A stretch of DNA of 64,000 nucleotides, from the NCBI GenBank assembly GCA_012295275.1, contig CM022665.1, positions 17,006,476 through 17,070,475 of the forward strand, given 5' to 3'. The translations under genes were made by a program, and so were the position numbers. The DNA is from Chrysomallon squamiferum. Taxonomy: Eukaryota > Mollusca > Gastropoda > Neomphalida > Peltospiridae. Positions 14,601 to 29,967 of the stretch are shown here, one piece after another (within the stretch, counting starts at the first letter, position 1; every line of letters starts with the position of its first letter). The notes under the pieces are model-generated. The model did no database searches. It was not told the origin of the DNA and saw only the letters and a program-made list of their open reading frames with translations.

Positions 14601-17600
14601 TGAAGGTAGAGATAATAAGCTAATTAAAAACACACAGACCGACAAATATTTAATACATACATCCAGATATTTGTGACAATTGATATCATGTAACCAGCTC
14701 AGATATTTGTTGTTATCAGACTGAAGAAAATCCTGAAGTTCTTCATTTTGTACTCCTGCTTGACATAGCAACCGTCCACGCTTTCCTGTAAAATAATTTA
14801 AAAAATTTAAATAAAAACAAAAATTCCTTTTAAGTGCTGAGGATGTACAAAAAAACAAAAACTTAGATCATCAATATTTTGTATTATTTTATGTGAGAAT
14901 GATTATTATTATTATTATTGTTGTTGTTGTTGTTGTTATCATCATCATCATTTATTTATTTATTTATTTTGTAAATTTATTTTTTCTTACATAAATCTAG
15001 TCACAGTTTTGAAAACCATCCATCTCTTATCTATGCATTACTTATGATTCCTGTTTTATTTTTATGTTTTTGTAAATGATATTTTCTTCAAGACAAAATT
15101 TAGTTCTCGGTTTTCACAACTGGCAGTCTATACTGTTAGACAGCTTTACATTATTAATAGATATTTCCATTTATGTCCATAGCTTGTCTGAAGTTTAAAA
15201 TTTACCAGTACCATTTCATTGTTGTTACTGTACTGAATAGAGATTCTGGACTAGTCTGAATTATTCTGGGTTTTTATGGGTTTTTTCAATGTTATTAAAT
15301 TAAAAATACCCATCTGGATCACTAAAGATAATTTATGTAATAAAATGTAAATACTGATGTTTCAACAGCATGCTGTACAGTACTGCATTAATATAAAGTC
15401 ATAAAAAAAAAAGAAGACAAAAAAATATAAAATAAAATAAAAGCAATAAAATAAATAAATAAATAAACTAAAATAGAAATATATAAAATTTAACTTGTAT
15501 TAAAAATCCTCCTGCATTAACATACAAATGTGAAATATCCACTGAGCAAAACACATCATTTCACTGAAGCTAATAATTGTAAATCTACAACTGAGTTAAT
15601 ATAGGTATTAGTGACATCTATTAAATAAGATGAACAAGGAGGTTAATCCAACAATGAAACAACAAAAATATCAGGTTTAACATAATGACATTCAAACTAA
15701 TCCTAAAACATTTATAAGCTCTACACAATTAATTCAATATGACAGTCATTTTCTATCCAAGTCATAATTCAGAATAAAAAAATAAAAAAAAAAGAACTGA
15801 AAATAAATAATAATAATAACAAAATAATAATAATAATAATATAAAATAATAAAAAAAAAAAAAAAAAAAAAAAAAATATATATATATCAGTATCCAAAAA
15901 ATTAAATTTGTGTGTGTGTGCACATACATGTATTTTATGAACATGTGAAAACATAATGGACTAGAGTTATGAATAAAACTATTGTCTAATAAATGAAAGA
16001 TTGCAGGATCAATCTTGCTCAGTGTACTGATTATTTCTTGTTCCAGTCAGTGACTTATGATTGACTTGTTAAAGGCAGTGATAGGTGTTTTCCTGTTTTT
16101 TGGAAAGGTGTATTCATATAAATAATGTTATCACATTGTCAACAAATAAGAATAAGCCATGAAGTTATAAATGCTGGTTTGTGATAATCAGACACGCACA
16201 CACACACAAACACACACATACTCAGAAATGTTTTTGTTAAAAATAAAACAAAATATTTTTTTTTTAGAAAACAAACAAAAAAACAATGGTATATATATAT
16301 ATATATTACTGTCCTCAAAATGCTTAAAATTAATCAGTAAGCTCTAGTTTAGTAACTGGTCATCAAAAAAAAAAAAAAATTTTGTAATGCATAAACGTAT
16401 AAGCATTTACATATGTGTGTGTGTGTGTGTGTGTGTGTAAGACGGGTGAATAACCTCACAAAAAAGTCAGGGCACAACAAACTTTACTGTCATTATATCA
16501 AAGTGTCCAATTATCTGTAATTGAGTTTTTTGAACTGACAGAAGAAATAAAATATCAGGAAATAATTTTGTATGTCTCTGTGTGAAAACATTTTACAGTT
16601 ATTCTATTAACCAGAATGTGTGTGTGTGTGTGTGTGTTTGTGTGTTTGTGGAACTATAATTGTGCTCACAAAGAGGAAAGGTCATTGGTTACTCAGTTGT
16701 GGAGTTCTTGCAGGAATGGGAAATAGTGAAATTTCACCCTTCAGTTCACCACAACCAGACAAGTGAATTATTTCTATTTCAATTTAATAGTGTAGATTTA
16801 TTATTTACTGTCAATTGTTTGCTCAATAGCTGTTGTCATAAAATTAAAGTGTCTGCTTTCAACAGTTTTTTTTTATTAGGTTTGGTCTCCTGTTTAGAAA
16901 GATAGTTTTTAATGTGAAAAATTCTTAAATCATTGTATTGGTTCTCCAAGAAGAGGACATTAAGAAATTTCTATGGTTTGTGCGTAACATACAAAATGTT
17001 TTCTGTAAAAATGCATCTGCACCTTAAAATGTGTACTCTTTGTAATACCATCTGTATAATACTATCTGTGTAATACTATCTAAAACTATGTAAAATATGT
17101 ACTTTTAGAGGTACACCATCAATAGAATAACAAAGAAAACACAGACAACTGCCATTTACTACAGTCCGTAACCTTCTCATGATGATTCTTAGAACAATTA
17201 AAAAATATTTCATCATGATTTTCAACAAACCAGAAACTGGTTCCAGTAAAAGGTATGTTAGGAAATTAGTCATCTACATCAGATATCATTTTTACTTACT
17301 GAATTTATAAAGCATTTTTTAAATATACCATGGCACTGAGGTATTGACAAATATTTCTTAATAAATTATAATTTAAACTGCCCAATCATTTAAAAACCAT
17401 CTATATTACTTTCTTTATTAAGGAAGATAGCATAATTGGCTGATTAATTTAATGAAAATGAAAATGCACCTACTTCTGCATTTATTCATCAGTAATAAAA
17501 ATTATGATGACAAATTTGCTATGCTCTGAAATCGTTTGTTTAACTCTTCAATTTATTCTTAGATGTTTATTATAATAATATATATCAACTGTGCATTTTT

Positions 17601-19720
17601 TGTTGTATATTCTGTGGTGAAATAAATATTTAAAATCATATTGTTTTTGTCTCCGGGCCCATGCAGCCGCAGTTCTTTTGTCTTCTTTTGAATTTTTCAT
17701 AACCGCAGTTTATCAGAATTCCACTGTAGCTATGCTTCATTTCTTCTGCATTGCAGCGATATACAGAGCAGAATGACATTTTCACTTCACTGTTATAAAA
17801 GTACATTAGTTTTTACTCTGCCCCCCACCCATTCAGATCATTCGAGGTAGTTGAATTTAACTTTTATCCAGTGAAAATGTCACTGTGTTTTTATTGGTCA
17901 GTTGTCTGTTACATTTGACTGAGGTAACAAACACAGTCATTATGTTGTACTATTGAAACTAGTTCCGGAGAAATAATGAAAATAACTACATGGGGATTAT
18001 CTGTGAGAAAACAGTGCTAAAATTTTCCACTGAAATTTACAGAACAGTAGGGTTTTATGTTCATAATCATAAAACTCCAAAATGAACATAGAAGTCTAGT
18101 ACTGGTCCTTTCTTCTCTCACAGTAATAACTCAAACAAACAAACAAACACAGCTTCCGAGAAAACATGACTGATAAACATGAATCTTAAGAGGATATAAC
18201 CAATTTCAAACAGTTAATTAGTTAGATTCATTCTTGTTATCCTTTTTTTATTATTTATTTTCCCAATGATGAGCCATGTTTTTGATAAAATGCTAAATGA
18301 CTGTGACTGGTAAACATGAACCTTTAGCAGGTATAATCAATTTCAAATGGTTATTTAACAGATTTATTTTAATTTTTTTTCCACAAAGATGAACAGGGTT
18401 TTTGATAAAATGCTAAGTTAAATGATTCTTCAGGTGAAAAAAAAAAAAAAATCCTAAAATATCAATACATTCAAAAAAAAAGAAGAAAAAATTATTGTTA
18501 AAACCCCAAGAGACACAAATGTGAAAAGAACTTTGACAGAAACAAACATGTAAAGAGTGTTCATAACAGCACATCAACATCTCACCTTAAACTACTATTA
18601 TACTCCCACATGGTATTATGCTCTATTTCTGACTGTATCAACAAAATGTCTAAATATATGCCTATCTACAATTTCCATCAACAAGTAAAAATTACTAGTA
18701 AGTATACTAAATATATTTATATTGGTTTATTTTACTACAGCCAAACTTTAACACTATACATTTTTGTAAAAAAAAATAAAAAAAATAAAATAAAAAATAA
18801 CAAATAAAAAAGAAGAAGTAAATCAAGTAAAATGTCATACAGTGTTTTAAGGGGTACAGGTCTTTTTTACACTAAATTAACATTTCTAATCACAGATACA
18901 AAAAGATTATGATTTTTAATAGTTTTCAAATTTTTATTATTTTTTTTTTCAAAATAATTTGTATAAAGAAATTCATGAATTAAACATTTACTTACCTTCT
19001 TTCATGCACCAGTTGAAGAGAAACTTGGAAAAACCCTGGTGAACAGAAATGAAAAAATACATGAATGAAGAAAGCAGAATTTAAAAAAAACCCACAACAA
19101 CAATAAGGAAAAAAAAAAAAAGCCAAGCAAAACACACACACAGAAAAAAAAACACTAAAAAAAACAACAACAAACAAAAGCTAGTACAAAAAAAAAAACA
19201 AGAAATGAAACAAGATGTGCTAAGCCACAGAAGATCAAACTGAACACTTTGATATATTTTAATATTTTAAGTATCTATCATCCTGGATGATAGTGATGAG
19301 GAAAGTTCATGACACTCCTCCATGGATTTCTCTTTTATCACTAAGAACAGTCTATGATAAAGTACTTAAAAAAATATAATGATACTTACAAAAGATAGGA
19401 GACTCATGAAAGATATAATGGTAATTACAAAACATATAATGATACGTATGAAAGGTAACGATAATTACAAAAAATATACTTTTAAAAGAAATAATGATAA
19501 TATTAGGTTGCCTCCAAATTCATGTCTGATGTCTAATAAAATGTTTTAAATTATTATAAATTTATTAGTTTATTCACTCTTACCCTTTCAGCAAACTGGT
19601 TTATGTAGCGCTGGAGTCTTTCTTGGTTGTCTGTCAGTTCACAAACCTGAATCAAGACGTCAAAGTGGAAATACTTCTCAGCTAAAGATGCAGCACGTTC
19701 ATACTGTTCATGGGTCACTG

Positions 19721-19758
<38 letters not shown>

Positions 19759-22700
19759 GATCTTTGCCAGAATACATTTTGATCATTCATTACATACTTA
19801 ATTAAATGAAAGAGTAAAGATGAATATGGAAGAAAATGAATGTAAACTCAATAAACGGATACACATATACAAATTATTGTATACATACAACATTTTTGCA
19901 CATAAAAAAACACAGAGATTAACAAAACTGACATGTAAATACACACAGACACACACACTCTGGGAGCAGAAACAAGCTCGTATCTCTATCATTCAGAAAC
20001 AAACGTTACAAACTAATGTGAATAAACTAACACAGAGGAGAGATTAGCTTGGATCTCTCTTGTTCATATTTTTTGTGCAGCTTTTGATACAGCTCTTTCT
20101 TGTTAGGATTTCGTCTCAGAGATTCCAGCTGGCAACTGTAGCCATCAAGGAGGAGGTCGGCCATTCGTAGAACTTGCTGAAACAATATTCCTTTACTCTC
20201 TAGATCTGTGACTTCAGGCACAGCATTTTCAAGTGTGAAATCAAACTGTTAAAACAGATATAAAATTAAAACAATCAGGTTGAACTGTTAATATATAGAG
20301 AAATTTACACTTATTTAATACATAAAATTCATTTGTTAATATATATGAAACTAAACTGTTTAAAATATATAAAATCAACTTGTTAATATATATATATATA
20401 TAAAATTATTAAAATACATAAAATTAAATTGTTAACAATACACAAAATTAAAATTAAAATATATCGGACTAAACTATTAATTTAAAAGCATTAATGGTTT
20501 TTGTACATATTTTTTATTTATTATAAAACCTTTTTTTTTTTAATATATTTCCTGAAGCTATGATAAATAAATAAATAAATAACTGGAATTAAAAAAAAAA
20601 ATTCTAAAAATATTTCACTCATAACAATAATGATACAACAGTTGTTCCAACTGTAATAAACATACAGAAATGGAATAAAGCATTGCTATTATTTAATTTA
20701 CCTGTTTTGATAGTAGAGTTCTCAGTCCTTGACTTCCTCCAGTTGAAGTCCAGGGTATATACTCATAGGCTGACTGTTCATCTGCCTCTGACTGGAAAGT
20801 GGAGGCTTTCATCTGTCGATACTGAAGAGCACTGCTGAGCATTCCCTGTAATGAAACAGAGTAATACAACTGATGAACTGACAGAGAGACAGTAACATAC
20901 GTATCATCCAGAGCAAACGTTTATCATTAATTCATAACGTGAAAACAACAAATACACCATGTAGACACACAAAAGTACATGTACAGACATTCATATATTA
21001 ATATACTTATTATTCTGATAATTTTTTTTATCATTAATTCATAGTGTTAAAACATGAAACACAATGAAAATGCACACGTGTACACACAAACATGCAGATA
21101 TATGTATATACATACATACATACACCAACACTTAGAAACATCCTTTCAATCCAAACCAAATTTTTATCATTAATTCACATTTATCAATGTACCTCAAACA
21201 AATAAAATAAAAACACCAGCTAGAAAAACACACACAAATATCAATCAATATGTATATTCATACATAGATACATAAGTAACATATGTACATGAATGCATAC
21301 ATACATACATACATACACATACAGAATCATAAGAACAACAAACAACAGACTATATCTTACTTCTAAAATGGTGTTGATAATGGCAATTTGTTTCACTTTC
21401 TGATGTGGATGAATTTCAGATGATGAAAGTTTCTCCATTTCATACTCAATAAGGGTTGAGACAATTTCATCAATCCTAGACACCTGAAAAACACACCAAA
21501 TTACTTTCAGTCAGCTGTGTTCTGTAAAACATCCTTTATAAATATCAACAAAGGGTCATTCACAATGCTGTTTTCACAAATGTAATTCTATAAAAATTAA
21601 TGTAAATCCAGATTAACAATTTTAATTAATTTGATTCAAAACATTATATATATATATATATATATATTATTGGCTAAAATGTTGCAGATTTATTTGTTTT
21701 GTTGGTGATTTGTGTTTTAGAGGATTTTTTTATCCCATGTTACTGAATCTGTCTAATTCACAGGAACTAAAATTCTAAAAAATATATTTAACAGATCTAT
21801 ATAAAGTCTGAGTTACCTCCCTGTAGAAAACATCTTGTGGAGTGAGGCCTGATGGGATTTCTGCTCCACGTTCATTTTCAAGTACATTTTGAATACAGGT
21901 GTCAATAACTGAAGAATGTCTGATAAATAAATAAATCAATGTAAATAACATAAACAAAAATATACAAACAAGTTTTCAGAACATTAATTCTACTACTCAT
22001 AATAATAATAATAAACCTGATATTCATACTGAACACAATTTTCATTTTGAAAAGAAAAATAATATTCATTCCATGAAAGGTGGAGAGAAAAAAAAAATAT
22101 TGCTTTCTTTCAGTGACCAAAATTATCTAGTCACAATATCCTGCCAATAAAAAAAAAATTATGAGTAAATAATAACATATTAAAAAAACCCATATACATT
22201 TGTATGTGTACACATACCCACACCCATACAAATAATTATTATCATAATCATTATTATTAGAGTTTACTTATTAATTTTCTTGTCTGTTAACACATTCGTT
22301 ATGTGCTAAAAGAAAACATACTAATGATTAATAACAAAATAGAGACTGGAAGGTACAAGGTGATAACAGAATACAAAATATTTAAAAATGGCCTACTCGC
22401 TGTGCAGGTCTCTCAGTGCTACAGCAGCCTGCAGTTTCTCTGCATGTTCACACAGTAACAGTCTTGTAGATATCACTGTATCCCGCATTGCAACACCATC
22501 CAGCTGTAACGTATGTCATCATTATTACTATTATTACTGTTATTATTATCATTATTATCTATTTGTTTGCTAGGATTTTTATTTATTATTATTATTATTA
22601 TATGTATTATTATTGTTGTTACTGTTACCATTATTATTGTTTGTTTATTTTTTTAAAAGATGTGTTTTGATTATTAGGCTTTTTATTTGTTAATTCATAA

Positions 22701-25700
22701 AATGATACCGCTCTATCTCACATGGTAAAATCATCCAGCTTTAATACACATGTATAAAAACAACACATTATTATTTTATTATCTTTTTGTTAGATGTTTT
22801 TTTTTACTGCTAGGATTTTTATTTTTAATTAATGAAATGATATCACTGTATCATGCATGGTAAACCATCCAGCTGTAAGAAATTGTATTAAAACAAAGAA
22901 GAAAGAAAAAATCTCACTCTCTCCCAAAGATCAAGTTTTTTGAGAAAACTAATTAAATAATCGTGAGCTTTTTCCTTGTCTTTTAGCTGATGTTGGATAA
23001 TTAACGAAGAGCTAATAGCAGCATCTGAAATATTAATTAAACACCAAGAATTAATTAATGAATACTGAACAGTGCTTTAAAACACATTTTAATATTAACA
23101 TACATTAGGATGGAAAGAATGGAAGTCTTTGTTTTATGAAAGCATTCAACAAATGTTTAAGCACTGATTATAACATCAACTTATAAGGTGTGATTCCTAC
23201 AGCTAAATGCTAAACAGAAAATCAAAGAAAACCCACAACTGCTCTGGTATGATCTCCTCTTTTTTTTTCTTTCTCACTATCAGCAGTAAGGAATTTTTGT
23301 ATTTGCACGTTTCCAAAGACAGTTAAGAATATACAATGATTTTTGTCAAAAACAGTCTAAGAAAACAGCATAAAATGTCAAATATAACAATAATATAACA
23401 GCAAAAATCTACATTTATGATCTTCTTTGAAAATCTAATCATGGAGAATAGATCTTTCTTTTAGTTAATGTACAATTACCCTGTCTGAGACTCTCGGCCC
23501 ATCGAGGGTCGGAGGTCGGATAGTCATCGATGAGGTCGCGACTCAGTGCAATGACCAACTCATCCAAGTCAGAAGATGTTTTGCTGTCAACAGCTGCTGA
23601 AGGAAACAGTTTCTTTACAGCAGTCTGTGAGTCTCTCTGTAACAAACAATAGACAAGTTATACATTTAATTGAAATATTTAAATAAAATATACAATGTAA
23701 ATAATTTATAAAAATAACCACATACACACATACATCAATATATAAAGATATGTATATATGTATACTGATATTACTTTTTATTGATGACAGAAATAAACAA
23801 AATATATATATATATTTGATTTGCTAGTATTACCATTTGGCTGGACAAAATGAAAAAAAAAAGAGAAAATCTCAGAGCACGTACACTAAATCAATTGTTT
23901 ATATAATCCTATTAAAGATATCTAAAACAGCAACAGTATAATTAACTAACCTGAACTCGGTGCGAATCATTAGTAATCAAAAACAATGTTTCTTGTATTT
24001 TCCATTACTGTTATATTATTATTATTATTTTAAAGGACAAGTTCATATTTTTAAAATCATACAAGGGAGATCAAAATGTATTACTTAGTATGTTGAAGTA
24101 ATGACACACTGACCACTGATATGAATGGATAAGATGGTGACCACTTACCAGATGACCACTAAGAGAATTGATGAAAGCAGCTTTAAGTCGAGTGTATCGG
24201 TCATCACAAAGGCTCATTTCTGCAACCTTTGACTGAGGTGTAGTAAGCGATGACTAGTTTAAAAACAAATATAGTTAAGATAATTTGTAAGAATAACCAG
24301 GTTATTTTTAATAGTAACTTTAACTTGTATATAATTATGCTTGTGCATGTTTCAATGGGTATTTCATGGTAAGAATAAGTGTATAAATGGAAATACTGAA
24401 TATTAACAAATTTAGAAAAGTAAATAAAATCAATTATTTTGTCAATAATGCCACAATATTTTTAAATTTCAAAAAACCTGCAGTGGCCATAATTTTTTTA
24501 ATTTTTACCAAGCATTTATAAATTAAGTAAAATGTAAAAAAATGAAATAAAGAAATAAATAAAATAAAAACCTACCACTTCAGATCTTATTAAATCAAAA
24601 CGATCTGATTCATTAAGTATACTGTAAAAAAATAAAAATAAAAAATAAATTACTTAATCAATTATTATTGCTGCTATTATTATTTTTGTTACTGTACTTA
24701 GTTTATTAATGTATTTTATCTTCTGTAAGGAAATCATAAACCAAAATAATAACAGCATAAAAGCTTATTTTCAAAATACTCATTGATCATTATCTGTATA
24801 AAATAATTTAATAATGAGAGAAATATTTGCATGAAAAATATTATATTAATAAAATAAAATAAATCCAATAGGATAAGATGCATATAAATCTGATATGCTA
24901 AGTGTATATGCATGCATACACACACACACACACACACACACGTTAAGATGTATATAAATATCCTTTTTTAAGATTAATACACACATAAAGTAACATGGAT
25001 AATAAACAAACCTCTCCTCTCTTTTTGGCATTGATGAGACACAGAACAAACCTCGTGAGTATGAGAAAAAAACAGCTGTCCTTTCAGTGCTTCCTAACAA
25101 AATAGACAATATTTCACATTTCATTTATTATTATATTACAAACTTACAACTCAACAACAAAACAAATAATAATAATGATTAAAAAAATAAAATAAAATTC
25201 AATTAAATTAAATATTCATCATAATTAAAACAATTTTTTATTATCTGAAATGAATAAAACAATATTACACAATTTTATAAAATGTATTAAAGCTATTTGT
25301 TCAAACAGGATCAAGACCATATATCTGGCTTCCAGAAAACTGAGATAATGATTTATGTCTCAAATAAACTTTTGCTCTTTTCTTTACTTTTCATTGTCTA
25401 TTTTAAATTTTAAATTTACATTAAATTTTTTGTCCACAAGATCAGAAAATCAAGTCACTTCAGCTCCCAAGCTTGGCTGATAAATGGTCTGATATCTTTA
25501 TTACCATAGGTACATTTTAAGATAAAATAATTTAAAAAAAAATAATTTAAGTATTTTACACAATTAAAATGAAATCAGAGAAATATTCTACATAATTAAA
25601 AATATATTAGATAAATATTTCACGTAATTAAAACTAAATAGGAAAAATATTCTATATAGATAAAACAAAATCAGAGAAATATTAATATATAAGAAAAATA

Positions 25701-28340
25701 TTCTGTATAATTAAATAAGTGAAATTTTACATAATTAAAACTAAATTAGAGATGTACTTTACATAATAAAAACTGAATAGAAGTATCTTCCATAATTAAA
25801 ACTGAATAAGAGGAATATTTTACATAGATAAAACTAAATAAGAGAAAAATTCTAAAAGAATAACCTCAGTAAGAAACAACTTTACCTGCACCAAGAATCA
25901 GATCTTCGTAAGGCAGCTCAATTGTATCAGCTACATCGGATTTCTCTGAAACTTTAAAAACATTCACAGTTAAAAAAAAGAAAAAAGAACGAATTTAAGA
26001 AAGTTTCAACACATTCTACGGTGATTTAATATCAAATATTATTTTTTTAATTATATTACCATTACTATTTAGTATTTTTTGTGGAGATAACAGAGAAAAC
26101 CTGCTGCTGCCACATTATAAACTCAAATTATTTCATTTAATAGTAAAGAGAAAATGTTTTATCTGAACTGAAAAAAATTTCAGTCTAAATACCTGATTAC
26201 CTTTACTTAAATAACTTTATTACTTTTAACTAAAATATTAATTTTCTGAATTCAGAATAATTTCACAAGATGTATAAAGCACTGAAGAAAAAAAAAGATA
26301 TTTATAATACATTTTTTTACTGACCTGAAACAATGAAGATGTTGTGTCTGTCATATATGAAGGCAGTGAGGTTGCTGATGTCAGGAACTAGTAATTTGTA
26401 GCAAAGAAAGGAATTCTGACAATCTTCCTATAACAAATATAAAACAAATATTTAAAAATTAAAAAATACGAAAAAGTAAATAAATAAAAGGTAAAACCAA
26501 TGAAAAAACCCAGAACAAATTACATCATAAAATATAAAGCAATGCAAATCCATACAATAAAATTCTGTTTCATATCTACTTTTCTGTTCTGTGCCATCAA
26601 AAATATTGCAGCAGTGCTTGGCAGGTTTTTTTCAAAATGGTAAATTTGTTGCTATTATCACTACTGTTCCACTTCTAGAAACTAATTTTTTTTTTTTTAA
26701 ACTCTGAAATCAGAACTTTTGTACATTACAATTTCTGATCAAACTAATTTTATAATAATAATAATAATAATTTAAAATCTACAGTTTTGTGTATTAAATG
26801 TGAAATTACTGTTTGGTAAACACTGCAGGTCAGAGGTCAGATGTCATCAATTAAATAACAAAGTACCCCAAGAGGATACACAAATAACCAAAGTGAATTA
26901 TTATCTTAACTGAGAATAAACATCAAATGACTTCTGAACAACTGATTAATAAAAATGTGATTAAATTCTAGTTTTTTGCCTACATCAGCTATTTAACATT
27001 TTATAGATCTCTGGGCAATGACACCAACAAAGGTACTGCCTGGAGTTGTTAGAACAACTCTAAGATGACATAACTAGTGGTATAAACACTGTTTAATATA
27101 ATAATTTCTCAATTCACCTCAAAATGTTCAGTATATTCCAGTGTAGTAAACAATTCAAAACTTGTGGCAGGTTTGGTATCATCAGTTGGCAACAGAGCTG
27201 CAAAACGATATTAATGACAATGATCTGTTATTTAAATACTCTAGAATTATAAAACAAATTACTTTCAACTGCATTAATTTAAACTCTATTATTTATTTAC
27301 ATCTCTTTTATATAATTAATTACAATTCTTATATTATTTCTTGTTTAACGACACTTGTGTGTAATTATTTTTTATAACTTACATCAAATGATATATGTTA
27401 ATATTAAACATGTAATAGTGTTTTATAAGCATTCATGCAGAAGATTTAAACGAAGTGGAAAAACTCCAATTTCAAAAATAAACTCACCAACAGCAAAATG
27501 CACAACAGCGGAAGACTCAAGATTCATTCCACATCCAAGTATTAAAACTCCATTCCTGAAACAGAGAATGAATAAAACAATGAAGGAGAAAATGAAAGAA
27601 AGAACAAACAAACAGACAATATGAATTAAGTTACAAATATTATTTTTTGTTTGTTGCTGCTGCTGTTTTTAAATGTGAAAGGAATAAAAACATTGGTCTT
27701 GAGTAACAAGATGAGGTGTAACCAAAATATCTTCTATGTGGTAAGGAAAGATATAGGAATAAGAATCAGTTATTTCTGACAAACCTTGTTGTTTTCATAT
27801 CCAAAAGCCAAATCTTTAGATGACCCATTTGTACAGAATCTTGGTTCTAAGGTGAAAAAAAAACAAAAAAGACTTATAAAGTGAAGAAAAAAATACAAAT
27901 TCTAATTTTTAAATTTTATTTTCTAATATGAAAGTGAAAAAGTTTTAAATTTAAAAAAGTAAATGACAGATAGAAAGAAAGGTAAAACAAATGAAAAGAA
28001 GTAAAGAAGAAATAATGGTATTTTATTACCCATATTTTTCTAGCTAGTGATGCTCCAAAAAGTCGTCCAACATCCACCTGATACACCAGCTGAAAAAAAA
28101 GAAGAAAAAACATAGTTCATTAGCTTTTTTAAATCTAAGTGTATTTTTTTTTAATTTTATTTGTTTAACTTTTCATATTGTAAACTCACTACTGCTACAA
28201 AAATTTTGACCAATGGGTGGGGAACAACGTCAGTGAAATACTTGTCCTTTTGTACTAAAGTTTACCTTACTTTTAACCCATAACAAAGACTAAGTCATCT
28301 TCTTTTTTTTTATTAATTTTATTTATTTATTTATTTATTA

Positions 28341-28396
<56 letters not shown>

Positions 28397-29919
28397 TAAA
28401 TATATCACTTGGAAGTTGTAAATATCAGTACATTTTGCTTCCATTTTGCAGTTGGCCAGCATTATTTCCATCAAATTATATTTATTAATAAATCATGTGA
28501 CCAAATGAATGACTAGCTGCAAAAATGCACTTATCTACTGTTGTGATTAGAGGTTGACAATAAACTGTTAAACTTTTATTCAAATTAAATTAATTGAGAT
28601 GCACATGGCATCTGACAGAACAAAATTACTTATTACAGATTACAATTAACAAACCAATATAAGTAGAGTTCTGAAACTGAAGAAGGCAGGCTACACTTCA
28701 TTGTAAACAATCATAAGAATAAAACTTTTGTTAAGTAAGTTTATCACATATGGCACGAGAATGTATGCAATATTTTGTTAAACACCCTGTTTTATTAGAA
28801 ACTGAACATGGCTTTGTCAAGTGAGTGTGTGTGTGTGTGTGTGATTTTATATATACTGTTGTTTTAGGGGGAAATTGTTTATTGTTTTTTGGAGGTTTTT
28901 TTAGCTTAAAAATATGGCCGACACATATGACCTAAATATGATTCATGATGGTTGACACATATATTTTTATTATTCTGTACAAAAAAACAAAACAAAAAGT
29001 TGCAATATGTTCTGTCAGGAATATTGTTAACTTTTATTTACAAAACTGATTTCCAACAAAAACTAAATTTCAGCAAAATGTTATCACACTTTATTATAAG
29101 CTAATGCACATCTCCAAAAATACTGAGGAAAAAAAAAAAAATGTTTTTAAAATGCATGAGTCACTATTAAAATGAAGTAGTATTTATGCTTTTTGTTTAT
29201 CACTACAAAAGTAAAAGTTTAATAGTTTACCTTTTCTGGATACTCTTCTGATAGTTCCCATTTCTGCAGTACTGAATCAGTTAAAACAAAAAATGGTCTG
29301 CTTTCTTCGTCCATGCTTCCTGGCACGAGGGCTTGTAGAGACTGAGAGAAAAAATCAAACAAAAAACCCCATCACTATGTAAATACTACATTATCAGACA
29401 AAAACATTATGTTGAAACTGATGTTTAATATAGTATTACTGGAATTTTTTCATATTTCTCTCTCTGTAATAGAATAGGCAAGGCAGTCTCAGATGAAAAA
29501 TACTATTTATTAATCTATGTGGTTATATTCTCAACCAAAATGTGTTACCTTCTGACATTAGAGATTCGTCTCTTTATAACAAAAACTGTTTTATCATAAA
29601 CGTTATCCTGATCAACAAAGATTTTTTTGGTTTTTTTTTTTTTTGATTTTTTTAACTCATGGATTTTAATTTCAATATATACTCCACAGTAATGGTGCCA
29701 CCCTTTTCCTCAAATCCTTCCATCTCCAAAATCATTTTTTTTATAAGTAAAATATTATTATCTGATACTCACAATTCCGGCGGTGAAGAGAGATGATGCT
29801 CCAAATATAAATGATGACATTCTTCTGCCAATACCTGCAAACATTCCTTGAGATGATTTTAATGGCTGGCACGAAATGGAATTCTGTGTGAATAAAAAAA
29901 AAAGTTTAATAATAATAAT

Positions 29920-29967
<48 letters not shown>

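Larger units (their letters stand above)
14786..18995 (-). other. NUP133: NUP133 intron 25, about 4.2 kb
   Basis: The largest intron of the gene. It holds (GT)n tracts near 16416 and 16620, a long A run at 15849-15877, the repeat at 16197 and the tandem duplication at 18168. No additional exon is needed by phase. Confidence 0.75.
8683..19035 (-). other. NUP133: NUP133 exons 25-34: C-terminal helical domain and stop
   Basis: Exons in transcript order are 18996-19035, 14661-14785, 14414-14473, 13349-13424, 12882-12943, 12341-12397, 12139-12219, 11642-11703, 9749-9834 and 8683-8816. They encode about the last 260 residues. Landmarks are [91 protein letters not shown] and [19 protein letters not shown]. 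In the family this C-terminal end binds Nup107. Intron 25 (14786-18995) is the longest, at about 4.2 kb. Confidence 0.9.
19584..24253 (-). other. NUP133: NUP133 exons 16-24: first part of helical domain
   Basis: Exons in transcript order are 24149-24253, 23480-23636, 22918-23024, 22397-22503, 21817-21919, 21361-21483, 20702-20845, 20032-20247 and 19584-19717. They encode the linker after the propeller and the first half of the alpha-helical stack, about residues 478-876. Landmarks are [73 protein letters not shown] and [19 protein letters not shown]. The donor of exon 23 is CTGT|GTTAGT. It is set by phase and by the human junction SPLLSLGQY, which corresponds here to SPLLTHEQY. Confidence 0.9.

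Noticed and set aside
14422-14676. Plus-strand 84-codon frame
   Set aside because: Antisense shadow of NUP133 exon 27 and the start of exon 26.
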